The position numbers and the translations under genes were made by a program. A stretch of 64,000 nucleotides of DNA from Bacillota bacterium (GTDB lineage: Bacteria > Bacillota > Clostridia > Christensenellales > UBA3700), in NCBI GenBank assembly GCA_023396095.1, contig JAEWXG010000027.1, forward strand, positions 1-64,000. The letters are read 5' to 3'. Within the stretch, counting starts at the first letter, position 1, and each line of letters begins with the position of its first letter. The notes below the pieces were generated by a model, which saw only the letters and a program-made list of their open reading frames with translations, was not told the origin of the DNA and searched no databases. Of this stretch, positions 44,167 through 54,000 are shown in pieces.

Positions 44167-45525
44167 TTAATAAGCACTTTCTATCGCATTAATGAACAAA
44201 GCTAATTCAAATCTTTTTTTCATCATTGCACACGTAATATCATATGGAATATTTATATTTCCTTTATAAATTTGATTGTTGGCCGCACACCCACCAGAAC
44301 AATAATATTTTGCAAAACAATTTGTACAATCCAATTTATTAACCACAACATTTTTAGAAAACTGTTTTGATACTGCTATATTAAATGACCCTTCATAAAC
44401 ATTTCCTATCTTGCTTTCTTTTATGTTAGTAAATTGATGGCAAGGATAAATATCCCCATTTGTTGCGACAGAAATATATTCGCACCCTGCCCCACACCCT
44501 GTCATTCTTTTATGCATGCAAGGTCCATGATTCAAATCAACATAGAAATGAAAAAAGTTATACCAAGTTTCAGGTTGCTTACGACTTTCAAGATATTCAT
44601 AAGCTAATTTTTCATACTCTTTTTCTATTCTCGGTATATCTTCTTTTGTTATTTCAAGATCTTTAATATCAGTTACTACAGGTTCTAAGGAAATTTGTTT
44701 AAATCCATTTAATGCTAAAAATTTTACATCCTCTGCAAAATCAAGGTTGTTTTTTGTAAATGTCCCTCTAACATAATATGACTTTTCTCCTCGTACGCTA
44801 GCAAATTTCATAGCATTCTTTAATACTGTTGCATGGGAATCTTTATAGTTTGCTGTTTTTCTCATATTATTATGCACTGTTTGTCTGCCATCAATCGATA
44901 AAACTACATTATGCATTTCCTTGTTTAAGTAATTTATTACATCATCCGTTAGAGCTAAGCAATTTGTTGTTAATGTGAAATAAAATGTTTTGTTGAATTC
45001 TTTTTCTTTTACTCTTGCATAATCAACAATACCCTTTACAACATTAAAATTCATTAATGGCTCACCACCAAAAAAATCAACCTCCAAATTTCTTCGATTC
45101 CCAGATTTTTCTATTAAATAATCAATTGCTTTTTTACCAGTTTCTAAAGACATAATAGAGCGATCACTATTATGATATTTCCCATCGTCAGCAAAGCAAT
45201 ATTTGCATCTCATATTACAGTCTTGACAAATCAAAAGGCACATAGCTTTTAATTCTCCAAAATTTTTATGATCTCTAATTATTGGAGGAGGCGCATTTAT
45301 TAATTGTTGTATTTCTAAATCATTAAATTCATTTTCAATATCATTTTTTTGCGATGCAGGTATTTTAAAAAAGTCTTTTTGTTCTTCCTGAGTAAGTGTA
45401 TTTGTATACTTTTTCTTTGCCACAAGAAAAGCGGCAGCATCAACATTCAATAAACTGCCACTCTCTATATCCCAAATAAAATGATATGTTCGCCCTTTAT
45501 ATGGATATTTAAAAAAATGAAGCAT
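44167..45525 (-). CDS. scfB: SCIFF peptide maturase (radical SAM/SPASM thioether-forming enzyme)
   Basis: 452 residues. Radical SAM triad in CQDCNMRCKYCFADDG near residue 94, preceded by an N-terminal RRE-like region, and followed by a SPASM cysteine-rich domain (CMHKRMTGCGAGCEYISV, NGDIYPCHQF, CTNCFAKYYCSGGCAANN). This is the enzyme that cross-links Cys thiols to backbone carbons in the SCIFF peptide. Its ATG overlaps the stop of the peptide gene by one base, confirming the pairing. Found nearly throughout Clostridia. Confidence 0.93.
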   Translation of the reverse strand: MLHFFKYPYKGRTYHFIWDIESGSLLNVDAAAFLVAKKKYTNTLTQEEQKDFFKIPASQKNDIENEFNDLEIQQLINAPPPIIRDHKNFGELKAMCLLICQDCNMRCKYCFADDGKYHNSDRSIMSLETGKKAIDYLIEKSGNRRNLEVDFFGGEPLMNFNVVKGIVDYARVKEKEFNKTFYFTLTTNCLALTDDVINYLNKEMHNVVLSIDGRQTVHNNMRKTANYKDSHATVLKNAMKFASVRGEKSYYVRGTFTKNNLDFAEDVKFLALNGFKQISLEPVVTDIKDLEITKEDIPRIEKEYEKLAYEYLESRKQPETWYNFFHFYVDLNHGPCMHKRMTGCGAGCEYISVATNGDIYPCHQFTNIKESKIGNVYEGSFNIAVSKQFSKNVVVNKLDCTNCFAKYYCSGGCAANNQIYKGNINIPYDITCAMMKKRFELALFINAIESAY

Positions 45526-45698
45526 TAAATTAAAGGCTTTTTCTCAGGATTATTAATTTTTATATCCTCTTGTTGGCAAGATTGATTCCCTACAGTGCAA
45601 CTTGTTTTGCAAGCTGATTGACAACTAGATTGGCATTCTCCGCATCCCTTTCCATTCTTTCTAATACTATTTTTTGATATAACGTTAATATGTTTCAT
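45525..45698 (-). CDS. scfA: SCIFF peptide precursor (six cysteines in forty-five residues)
   Basis: 57 residues, read from ATG at 45698 after CGGAGG. Sequence core CGECQSSCQSACKTSCTVGN with six Cys at 19, 22, 26, 30, 34 and 41, the defining feature of SCIFF. It carries a longer charged C-terminal tail (KINNPEKKPLI) than the commonest version. The stop overlaps the maturase start (TAATG). It is a modified peptide of still unclear role, conserved in Clostridia. Too short for many gene finders. Confidence 0.95.
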   Translation of the reverse strand: MKHINVISKNSIRKNGKGCGECQSSCQSACKTSCTVGNQSCQQEDIKINNPEKKPLI

Positions 45699-45854
45699 TG
45701 TAAACCTCCGTTGTATTCATACTTAAATGATTATACTATATTTTTTCTTTACTGCATATAAGTATATAAATATTATCACACTATAATTGACAAAGTATGA
45801 CCATTTTTTATTAACTGCAAATTATTTTACATATTATCCTTGTTTTATTTTAAC

Positions 45855-45892
45855 AAAAAATAATGCCCTAACTAATCAGGGCATTATTTTTT
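45855..45892. terminator. Terminator after the amino-acid permease
   Basis: AAAAAATAATGCCCT (45855-45869) pairs with AGGGCATTATTTTTT (45878-45892), a 15-bp stem with A/T runs suitable for both directions. Confidence 0.85.
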
Positions 45893-45907
45893 CAATTATC
45901 TAATAAT

Positions 45908-47518
45908 TTATTCGTGGGATTTATCTTCAATAACAACATTTTGATCTTGCGAATTATCCTCTAGAACAAAATTATCATCATCAATATTCTCAATATCAAA
46001 CATATGTTCTGTACTATCAATAATGCCTAATTTTTCTTCTAATGTTTTTGTTCTGATTTGCAATCTCTCAACTAGTTGTTTTTGCTCTTTAAGATATGCA
46101 TATAACATTCCACTACCAAAGAACAAAGAACATATAATTAAAAATATTGTTACATTTTTAAATTGCAAAACCAAACTACCTATAAGTAAAATTATTGATC
46201 CTAAAGTAGCAAGAATTGGAGCAACATACCCAGTAAACGCATTAGTTACCTCTCCCTTCTTCTTCATAATAAACACTTTCACATAAAGAATAATGTACGA
46301 TAAATAACTGAAAACTATAGCTATCTCAGAAATATCTCCTCCATTAAACATATTCTTTAATTGTGTAACATAATGTACAACCATATAACCAATTGACAAA
46401 ACGAAGAAGATTAGTGTGGACTTAAATGAAATTTGATATTCTTCATTAATTTTTCCAATTTTACCACTTTTATCAGAAATCATACCTTTTGATGCAAGTG
46501 CTTGTGGCATTCTTATTCCACCTATTACTATTCCATTTACAACTCCTAAAATTGCAAGAACTATAATAAACATTAAGATTTTATTAAATACTTTTATAAC
46601 AGGTGTGTTGGCTTCAATATTCCCACCACTAAAAATTGCGGCTATTACATAACCTACAGCATTATTACCTGTCAATGCTATTAACTTAGCCCCTAATATC
46701 CTATATACACCAGAAACATATAGCGCATAAACTATAAATATTATAATTGGTGCAATTATAAAACCCAATCTCATATTCTTTTTTGGATTTTTTACTTCTG
46801 GAGCTATAGAGGTTGCAATAACCCACCCATCATAAGAAAATGCTACTGCTGGTAATGCTGCTAACCAGGCAAATCCTTTAGAGTTGGCCGCCATTCCATC
46901 CAATCCTGTAGTAGGATATGAACTCATCACACTTGGTGGAATTTCAGATGCTCCATTATTAAAAAACAATCCAGCTATAGCTATAATAATCAAAGGTAAA
47001 ACTTTAATTACAGTAGTTATAAATTGAAAATGTCCTCCTAATTTTCTTGATAAAGAATTCCCAGCAATAAAACAAGTTAAATAGGCAAATCCTAGTAAAC
47101 ATGTTTGTATTAACCACTGGTTGCCGGCGGGATTATAATCAAATAAAACAAAAGTATATATTGCAGCCGCCCAAGAAACAACTACACCTAAAGAAGGCAA
47201 ATACAAAAATGTTTGAAACCAAGCAAACCCTGTTGCAAGTTTATTATTTGTAAATTTTTCATAATAAGAAACAAAACCTCCATTTGATTTCGTCCTAATC
47301 GCGAACTCAGAAAGAGTTAAACTTCCAAATATAATACCTATTGCCCCAATTGCTAAAGTTAAAATAGCCTTAGCTAAACTTCCACCAACATTAATTAAAA
47401 TATCATCTGACTTATAAAAAATTCCTGACCCAACAACAATTCCAACTATCATTGAGATAATCGTAAATAATCCAAATGTCTGTCTTTTCCCATGCTCATT
47501 ATTATTTTTATTCTTCAT
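45908..47518 (-). CDS. APC-family amino-acid permease (SteT-like)
   Basis: 536 residues from the second ATG (47518), which has AGGAG eight bases upstream; an ATG two codons earlier is too close to that site. About 12 spans. The first, FGLFTIISMIVGIVVGSGIF, is the APC signature, and YDGWVIATSIAPEVKNPKKN is the conserved TM6-7 loop. The C-terminus is an Asp/Asn-rich cytoplasmic tail of about 60 residues. Moves amino acids, likely by exchange. A terminator lies 18 bases upstream of the start. Confidence 0.82.
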   Translation of the reverse strand: MKNKNNNEHGKRQTFGLFTIISMIVGIVVGSGIFYKSDDILINVGGSLAKAILTLAIGAIGIIFGSLTLSEFAIRTKSNGGFVSYYEKFTNNKLATGFAWFQTFLYLPSLGVVVSWAAAIYTFVLFDYNPAGNQWLIQTCLLGFAYLTCFIAGNSLSRKLGGHFQFITTVIKVLPLIIIAIAGLFFNNGASEIPPSVMSSYPTTGLDGMAANSKGFAWLAALPAVAFSYDGWVIATSIAPEVKNPKKNMRLGFIIAPIIIFIVYALYVSGVYRILGAKLIALTGNNAVGYVIAAIFSGGNIEANTPVIKVFNKILMFIIVLAILGVVNGIVIGGIRMPQALASKGMISDKSGKIGKINEEYQISFKSTLIFFVLSIGYMVVHYVTQLKNMFNGGDISEIAIVFSYLSYIILYVKVFIMKKKGEVTNAFTGYVAPILATLGSIILLIGSLVLQFKNVTIFLIICSLFFGSGMLYAYLKEQKQLVERLQIRTKTLEEKLGIIDSTEHMFDIENIDDDNFVLEDNSQDQNVVIEDKSHE

Positions 47519-47535
47519 GCACATAACTCCTAATT

Positions 47536-47569
47536 AAAAATAACGCGCAAAGTGTAGCGCGTTATTTTT
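47536..47569 (-). terminator. Terminator between yajC and the permease
   Basis: AAAAATAACGCGC (47536-47548) pairs with GCGCGTTATTTTT (47557-47569) over 13 bases. It begins 12 bases after the yajC stop and ends 18 bases before the permease ATG, leaving no room for a promoter between them. Confidence 0.85.
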
Positions 47570-47580
47570 TATATTTAATC

Positions 47581-48096
47581 TTACAATAAACTACTTTCTT
47601 CTTTTACTTCTACTTCTTTGACTTCTTCTTTCTTGTTTTTCTTTTCAGCTTTCTCTTTAGCCTTTTCTTCTGCTTTTTCCTGAGCCTCGATGTCATCTTG
47701 AGTTAATACTTCATCTTTTTTAGTTGTATTTTCCTCTGTAACATTTTTACCATCCACTAATTTTGCAGCAGGTTCTTTACCACTTAAAACTTGATAAATT
47801 GCAGATCTATCAATTGTTACTAAAACTTCTTGATCGTTTCTACCAATATTTAAAACAATTGTTCCAGCAGCTTCATCAAATGCTACGATTTCACCTATAA
47901 AGCCTCCAATAGTTTTAATCTTCGTGCCAGATTTTAAACTTGCCATCATCTCTTGCTGTTGCTTTTTCCTCTTTCTTTGAGGAATAATTGACATAAAAAT
48001 CATAGCTACAATCATTACTCCAAGCAATGCAAACATAATTATTTGTTTATTACCAGTTTGAGCTTCTGCCGCAATTAACTTTGTTATATTATTCAT
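47581..48096 (-). CDS. yajC: Preprotein translocase accessory subunit YajC
   Basis: 171 residues, longer than usual (about 90-110). One span (IIMFALLGVMIVAMIFMSII), then the YajC core QRKRKKQQQEMMASLKSGTKIKTIGGFIGEIVAF with ITIDRSAI-like end. The final 65 residues are a Lys/Glu-rich tail with repeats of the type EKAEEKAKEKAEKKNKKEE. Associates with SecDF. Not next to secDF here. Confidence 0.9.
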   Translation of the reverse strand: MNNITKLIAAEAQTGNKQIIMFALLGVMIVAMIFMSIIPQRKRKKQQQEMMASLKSGTKIKTIGGFIGEIVAFDEAAGTIVLNIGRNDQEVLVTIDRSAIYQVLSGKEPAAKLVDGKNVTEENTTKKDEVLTQDDIEAQEKAEEKAKEKAEKKNKKEEVKEVEVKEESSLL

Positions 48097-48208
48097 TAGT
48101 TATTCTCCTTACATTTTTATAAATAATTTTTTAAATCATTCCTAATGATATCATAACTTTTAAAAATAATCATAAACATTTTATATATTTTATAAAATTT
48201 TACACATT

Positions 48209-48263
48209 TGAGGTGAACCCATGAGGTGAACCCAAAAAGTTGGACAATTTCTAATTAACATAA
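48209..48263 (-). mobile_element. Right-end remnant of the IS3-type element, inverted
   Basis: Positions 48222-48263 match the reverse complement of the element's right end at 85-126, including the transposase stop codon region, with few differences. The outer 12-13 bases (TGAGGTGAACCC) are repeated immediately before at 48209-48221. Only about 40 bases of element remain, so it is a solo end scar in the yajC/phosphoesterase gap. Confidence 0.65.
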
Positions 48264-48282
48264 TTGACAATGTAAATTTAAT

Positions 48283-48315
48283 AAAAAAACCTCAATTTTT
48301 ACATGAAAAATGAGG
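48283..48315 (-). terminator. Terminator after the second metallophosphoesterase
   Basis: CCTCAATTTTT (48290-48300) pairs with AAAAATGAGG (48306-48315); in the minus direction a run of seven T follows (48289-48283). Confidence 0.8.
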
Positions 48316-48342
48316 CTCATTAAATCATAAATTATTAAATAT

Positions 48343-49797
48343 TTATTTTTGCGTCGCAGGTCTAATCTTATCAATAACTTCCTTAACATTATTCATATCA
48401 ATAATGTCACTTTTACCAATGTTTGCAATTGATTTTTGATATATTTTTAAAGCCTGATCGCCTACTTCGCCTGTTACATAAATAATTGTAGCACCACGTT
48501 GCCATACACGTTTTGTAATTCCAATATATGCTAAATGGTCAATCGATTTACCATAAGTTAATCTTACCCCATCGGCAGTCTCTATTGAGAAATTGTTATC
48601 ATGGTCATGTCCACAAAAAACAAATTTACTATGCCCTTTTGCTGCAATACTTTTATAAAAATCATTATACTCTGGAAATAATCCTTTCTTATTATCTGGA
48701 GAACTAATTACAATTTCACCAGTTTTTGCTGACTCACCCCAAATTTCTTGAGTATCTCCTCCAAAATATTTTAATTTATTTGCTTCTTCATCATTTTTAA
48801 CTGATCCATATTTACCGTCTTCTGTAGGAATTCTTTTATTGCCAACTTTTGTCTCCCAAGCAGTTCTATATTCTGGTAGTGGAATATGAATGAACACACT
48901 TGATGCAATTCCCGGCGCAGCCAAATTTAAAGCGTCTATTTTCTTTTCATACCACTTGATTTGGTCATTGTGCACAGCATCATATTGAGCAAATGAAAAA
49001 CCAGCATCATCATGCACAAAATATTTATTTGAATCCATAAATATCAACGAATGCTTAATATTCCCAGTGTCGGAATCTTTAACTAAAATTTGATAATTCC
49101 CTTGTGGTTTATCTCCACCTTTTTTTGCTGCAAAATCTGGCCCTGCAATAAATAAACAATATTTTCCACCTGCTGGATTATATGCATTCTCTTCAAGTTT
49201 CTTTGAAATTTCAAGTTTACTATGTGTTGCAAAACTTTCAGTATCATGATTACCATAAACAAATGCCCAAGGTATTTTAAACGAATTCATTACTTGTGTA
49301 AAAATCTTTAATGCGTGCGCATTATTGATTGATCCACCTTGAACTGGTATTGGGTACAATGCATCACCTGTAACAATAATTAAGTCCGGTTTTTGACTTG
49401 TGACTAAGGCTTTAATATCGTCCATCGCACGACCATCTTTACTAATAGCCATAAAGCCCCCACTAAAGTGCAAGTCAGTAAGTTGCAAAATCTTTAAATA
49501 AGAATCTTCAGTTATTCCTTCTGGACTCATATTTGATACAAATTTTTTAGTGTATATAGACCAAATATCCTCACCATCAAACTTTTCTTTAACTATTCTT
49601 AAACTATCTTCACCTTGTTCTACACGCTCTGAAACTACAGGTTTAATATTGTGTTTTGCCATAACATAAGCTGTACTCACACCAGTCAAATTAATAATGA
49701 CAAAAAATAAAATTAGAACAAATATGAAAGCAAAAATGCTGGCTATTGCTTTTTTTACTTTTGATTTTTTATGAACTTTCGCTTCTCTTTTATTCAT
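48343..49797 (-). CDS. Membrane-anchored calcineurin-like metallophosphoesterase, paralogue 2
   Basis: 484 residues. One N-terminal span (IASIFAFIFVLILFFVIINL) and then the catalytic motifs LQLTDLHFSGG, IIVTGDALYP, VYGNHDTES and FVFCGHDHDNN, spaced as in the paralogue at 27520-29049. The C-terminal span of that protein is missing here. Both have the same ending block before that point (TGEVGDQALKIYQKSIANIG versus TGEQGENAINLYQKKLARIG), so they arose by duplication. Likely acts outside the membrane; substrate unknown. Confidence 0.82.
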   Translation of the reverse strand: MNKREAKVHKKSKVKKAIASIFAFIFVLILFFVIINLTGVSTAYVMAKHNIKPVVSERVEQGEDSLRIVKEKFDGEDIWSIYTKKFVSNMSPEGITEDSYLKILQLTDLHFSGGFMAISKDGRAMDDIKALVTSQKPDLIIVTGDALYPIPVQGGSINNAHALKIFTQVMNSFKIPWAFVYGNHDTESFATHSKLEISKKLEENAYNPAGGKYCLFIAGPDFAAKKGGDKPQGNYQILVKDSDTGNIKHSLIFMDSNKYFVHDDAGFSFAQYDAVHNDQIKWYEKKIDALNLAAPGIASSVFIHIPLPEYRTAWETKVGNKRIPTEDGKYGSVKNDEEANKLKYFGGDTQEIWGESAKTGEIVISSPDNKKGLFPEYNDFYKSIAAKGHSKFVFCGHDHDNNFSIETADGVRLTYGKSIDHLAYIGITKRVWQRGATIIYVTGEVGDQALKIYQKSIANIGKSDIIDMNNVKEVIDKIRPATQK

Positions 49798-49974
49798 AAT
49801 ACGGCTCCATAATAATTAACTCACTCAATTTTAACATTAAAGTATATTTTTAACAAGATTGGTATTTATATATTTATTACAAGATTGGGTCAAACTTATT
49901 TTCATATATAACTTCTCCATTTTAAAAAAATCTTTTTTCTTGCTTAATTTTGAATAAAAATAGATAATTAACTT

Positions 49975-51036
49975 ATGATGAAAAACAAAAGAGAAAATAG
50001 AGGCCTATTAATTGCTGCAATATCGTTAATTGTAAATTTGGGATTAGCAATAACAAAATTGCTTATTTCAACTTATACAAGAAGTATTATGATTTTAGGC
50101 GATAGTTATAACAACTTTGGCGATGCTATATCTAACGTAGGTCACTTATATAGTTTTAAAAAATCTTCGTCAAAACCAACAAAACGCCACCCTTTCGGAT
50201 ACGGGAAAGTTGAATATATTTTTACAATTTTAACAGCTTTTTTAGTTGTCCTAATCGGAATATTTTTTATACGTGATGCCTCGGAAAGATTTTTTATCCC
50301 TATATCCATTACTTACAGACAACGTTGGTTTTATATTCTTTTAGTGACCGCAATTATAAAATTCGGTTTAGCATTTTTCTATCATTCGCAAAATTTAAAA
50401 CTACTATCACCTGTTGTTAAAGCAATGACATATGACGCCATTCAAGATGGCTTCATTTCTTTAATTACTGCATTTTCTTATAAATGGTCATATCTTTCTT
50501 CATTCCCTCTAGATGCCATTTTAGCCATGGTTTTAGCAAGTTATATGATCATACAAGCTATAATATTAATTGCAGAAATGATTAGGCATGTAATAGGTGA
50601 TAATGCAACATCGACATTATCATATGTTTATAAAAATTTAACTTGTTACACAAATATAAAGTACTTTAATGACATTAAAATTCATCAGTACTCTAAAGAT
50701 ATAACTTATGTAACAGCAACCATTTTTATAGATAAAGAAAAAAGCACTGATTCAATTTATAACGAAATTAATCAATTAAAGAAATTTTTTAAAATAGAAA
50801 AAAATATTAATTTTTATGCAAATACAGTATTTGATAATTCAAATATTAACACTTTAGATGTGCAAAATATCCAACAAATTCTTGCCTTAAACAATCTTTT
50901 TTATGATGTAAAAATTGAAAATGAAATTGTAATCATTGAGGCCGAAATCAATGACATCGATAAAAAGAAAGATCCTGAAGAACTTTTAAAAGAAAACAAT
51001 ACTCATATTAATTTTGAAGTTCGATATTACAAATGA
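49975..51036 (+). CDS. Cation diffusion facilitator (CDF) family metal transporter
   Basis: 353 residues, the only complete plus-strand protein gene. About six spans in the first 210 residues, then a cytoplasmic tail. Span 2 carries ILGDSYNNFGDAISNVGHL and the conserved PTKRHPFGYGKVEYI loop follows. The usual zinc-site HxxxD of span 2 is NxxxD here, and span 5 reads YDAIQDGFISL (DxxxD). This set is closer to manganese/iron-type members than to zinc exporters. Metal specificity is inference. Confidence 0.85.
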   Translation: MMKNKRENRGLLIAAISLIVNLGLAITKLLISTYTRSIMILGDSYNNFGDAISNVGHLYSFKKSSSKPTKRHPFGYGKVEYIFTILTAFLVVLIGIFFIRDASERFFIPISITYRQRWFYILLVTAIIKFGLAFFYHSQNLKLLSPVVKAMTYDAIQDGFISLITAFSYKWSYLSSFPLDAILAMVLASYMIIQAIILIAEMIRHVIGDNATSTLSYVYKNLTCYTNIKYFNDIKIHQYSKDITYVTATIFIDKEKSTDSIYNEINQLKKFFKIEKNINFYANTVFDNSNINTLDVQNIQQILALNNLFYDVKIENEIVIIEAEINDIDKKKDPEELLKENNTHINFEVRYYK

Positions 51037-51048
51037 AATCTGCATAAT

Positions 51049-51073
51049 AAAAAGTTAGGAATCCTAACTTTTT
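51049..51073. terminator. Bidirectional terminator between the CDF and DUF4011 genes
   Basis: AAAAAGTTAGGA (51049-51060) and TCCTAACTTTTT (51062-51073) form a perfect inverted repeat with A/T ends, serving convergent genes. Confidence 0.85.
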
Positions 51074-51087
51074 ATTGCAAAATTTAG

Positions 51088-54000
51088 CTACTCTTCTTTT
51101 TTCTCAATTATTAAATTATTGCTAGGCTTTAACTTATTTTGGCTTTGCGCCCAATAATACACATAATCTAATCTCTCATTTGTTTTTAATAATTGTTGAT
51201 TATTGTTAGTTTTTAATTGTTTTAATGTTTCTTTAAACAAAACTGCTTTATCAAAACTTCCGTCGCTATCTTGCATAGCAAGAACTTCTCTCATTACCTC
51301 TAATATTTCTTCCTTAGCTATATCGAATAAATTTCTATCTCCACCAATTCTAAAGTAATTCATTTCCTTTAACGAATTTTCTGGCCAGTAAAAGTATTGA
51401 TTTTGGTCATTAGTTGTTCTTAATATAAAATTCTTTAAGGTATCATTGATTGCCTGTTTTGCTTTTTGACTCATTTGTTTTATATTTGATCTTTCTTTAA
51501 TTTTTTCAACAACTTTATCATATGATATTGGTCCTTCTACATTAAATAAATTATTCAAATACGATATTATTTCAGATGAAAATCCTTTTTCGCTATTATA
51601 CATAATCCTATCATATGTATTGTAATCTTGATATTTTATCTTGTTGTACTCAAATTTAATTTTAGCCCCTTTTTTAATTCTAGGGTTAATAATTACTTCT
51701 TCTTTTTCAAATGGTTTTGATAATGCCTTTATGATTTTTTCGATCGTACGTTTTTTATCTTTATAATACTCAAGAGTATATATATTGATTACTTTCCAAT
51801 CTAAAGTATTTAAAACATTATCTTGAACATATAATTTATCTCTATTTGTTATATTTTGTTCTTTAAAGTTTTTATCAAGAATAATACCTAGTGCATAACT
51901 TGTTTGTTTATCATTTAAGATCGCTAAATCAACTTTAAAATTGCTTTTTCCGACATTTGCGTGCACTACATATCCTTTTTTCTCTAAATCATTTTTAATA
52001 TGTTTTACAATAATTTTATTTGTTTCTTCACCTGCATAATTGTTTTCATAACTACTATCTTCCGCATATTGGATAAAATGTTTAAGTGTTAATTGACCTT
52101 TGTTTTTAATAAAATTATCACTCATAAAATCAATGCTTCTTAAAGTAGAAATTACAATCATTTTCTCCTTACTTCTACTAACCGCAACATTTAATCTTCT
52201 CTGTCCATTTTCTCTAACAATAGGCCCATTAACAATTGCCATTCCAGCAGCATTCTTTGTAAAACCAATCGATAAAATAATAATATCTCTTTCATCTCCT
52301 TGAACACTTTCTAAAGACTTAACAAACCAAGGCTCTTGAGTTTTTAATTCTGCTGCGATTATATCCTCGTGCAATTTTTTGTCACGGCTTAACATATTCA
52401 TTATTGCTTCATAAACTGCTTCCTTCTGTGTTACATTAAACACAATAATCCCCACAGATTTATCCTTTGTTCTCTTATTTTGATAAATTGATTTAAATGT
52501 CTGTAATATTTCATCAATTTCTTCTTCTGATATAGCAGAATTTTTCTTTCTTTCCTTTATATCCACATATTTAAACTCTACGCGGTTTGTCGATATATCT
52601 TTTGATGGGAATGTATATAATTGTTTGTTATAAAAATTCTCATTAGAAAATTGAATTAATGATTCATGTCTACTTCTATAGTGATATGACAATTTAATTC
52701 TTGGCATATCAATACTTAAGCACTCATCTAAAAGTGATGTTGCATCATCATATTGAATATCTTCATCCTCGACCTCAAGCCCTGCTGTAAAATACGCAGA
52801 AGGTGGCATTTGCTCCGGATCTCCTGCGACTATTAATGACTTCCCTCTTGCAATAGCTCCGATAGCTTCATACGTAGGAATTTGTGACGCCTCATCAAAA
52901 ATTACAATATCAAACTTTGAAACGTGATTTTTATTTGCCGTATCTACAGATAAGTATTGCGCAGCGCTCATTGGGGACATCAAGAAGCAAGGGAAATATT
53001 TTTTAATTAAACCATCATAGTCTATTAATGTTTCTCTAATTGTTACTCCTCTCCCACCATTAGAAATTGATTTCTTTAATCTCCCTATTGGCGAAGTTAC
53101 AGCGTAATCTTTATCGTTATGATTTAATGATGCACTTAATTTTGCAGAGACCATTTCAATAACTAAATTATTGTACTCATTTATCAAATCTTTATATTTC
53201 CTTATCTCAAGCTCAAATGATGAAGGATTAAAATAATTAATATCTGAATCTTTAAAATATAATTTTAAATATCCTAATGCACATGAATATTCAAAAATTT
53301 CTTTAAAATATCTATAGTTGAATTCATTTCTTGCTATAGCGTTTAAAAATTGATCTAACCCGATCTCTTCCATATCGTCACGTTGCCTATTTAAGTTAAC
53401 AATATCAACCAATTGTGAAAAATTATCTGGATTTGAAATATATGTTACAAATTCAAGTTGCTTTCCAATTTCATCATCGAGCCCTTTATATATTGAATAG
53501 TCAAAACAATACTTTTCCTCTAACTTCTTACTTTCTTGGTTGTATTGCTTAAATTTTCCTTCAAATACTGAAAAAACTGTTTTTAAAGATTTGCTTTTTT
53601 GTTCATAAATATCAATAAACATAGTCAAAATCTTCATAAAGTTTGACCCGTTCGATAACGCTTTAACATTGCTTATGAAACTTCTTGTTGCATAATATGA
53701 CTCCATTATTTGATGCAAGTTATCGATCTCATTAATAAAGGCATCACCTAAAATATTATTTAATTCTCCAGATAGTTTGATCATTTCTTCTGTCAAAGCT
53801 TTGTATTTTTCAATATCTTCAAAATACATCCTCATATTTTTATAATCATACTTTGCCCCTCTGATTGATACCCTCTTTAAAGCTTTTTTGCATTTCCTTC
53901 TAGCCTTAAATTTATTTGAAAAACCTTCTGCTTTTTCATACTCATCCAGCAAAGCAAACTCTGCAAACGAGGTAATTTTACCAAAATTAAATTTATTTTT

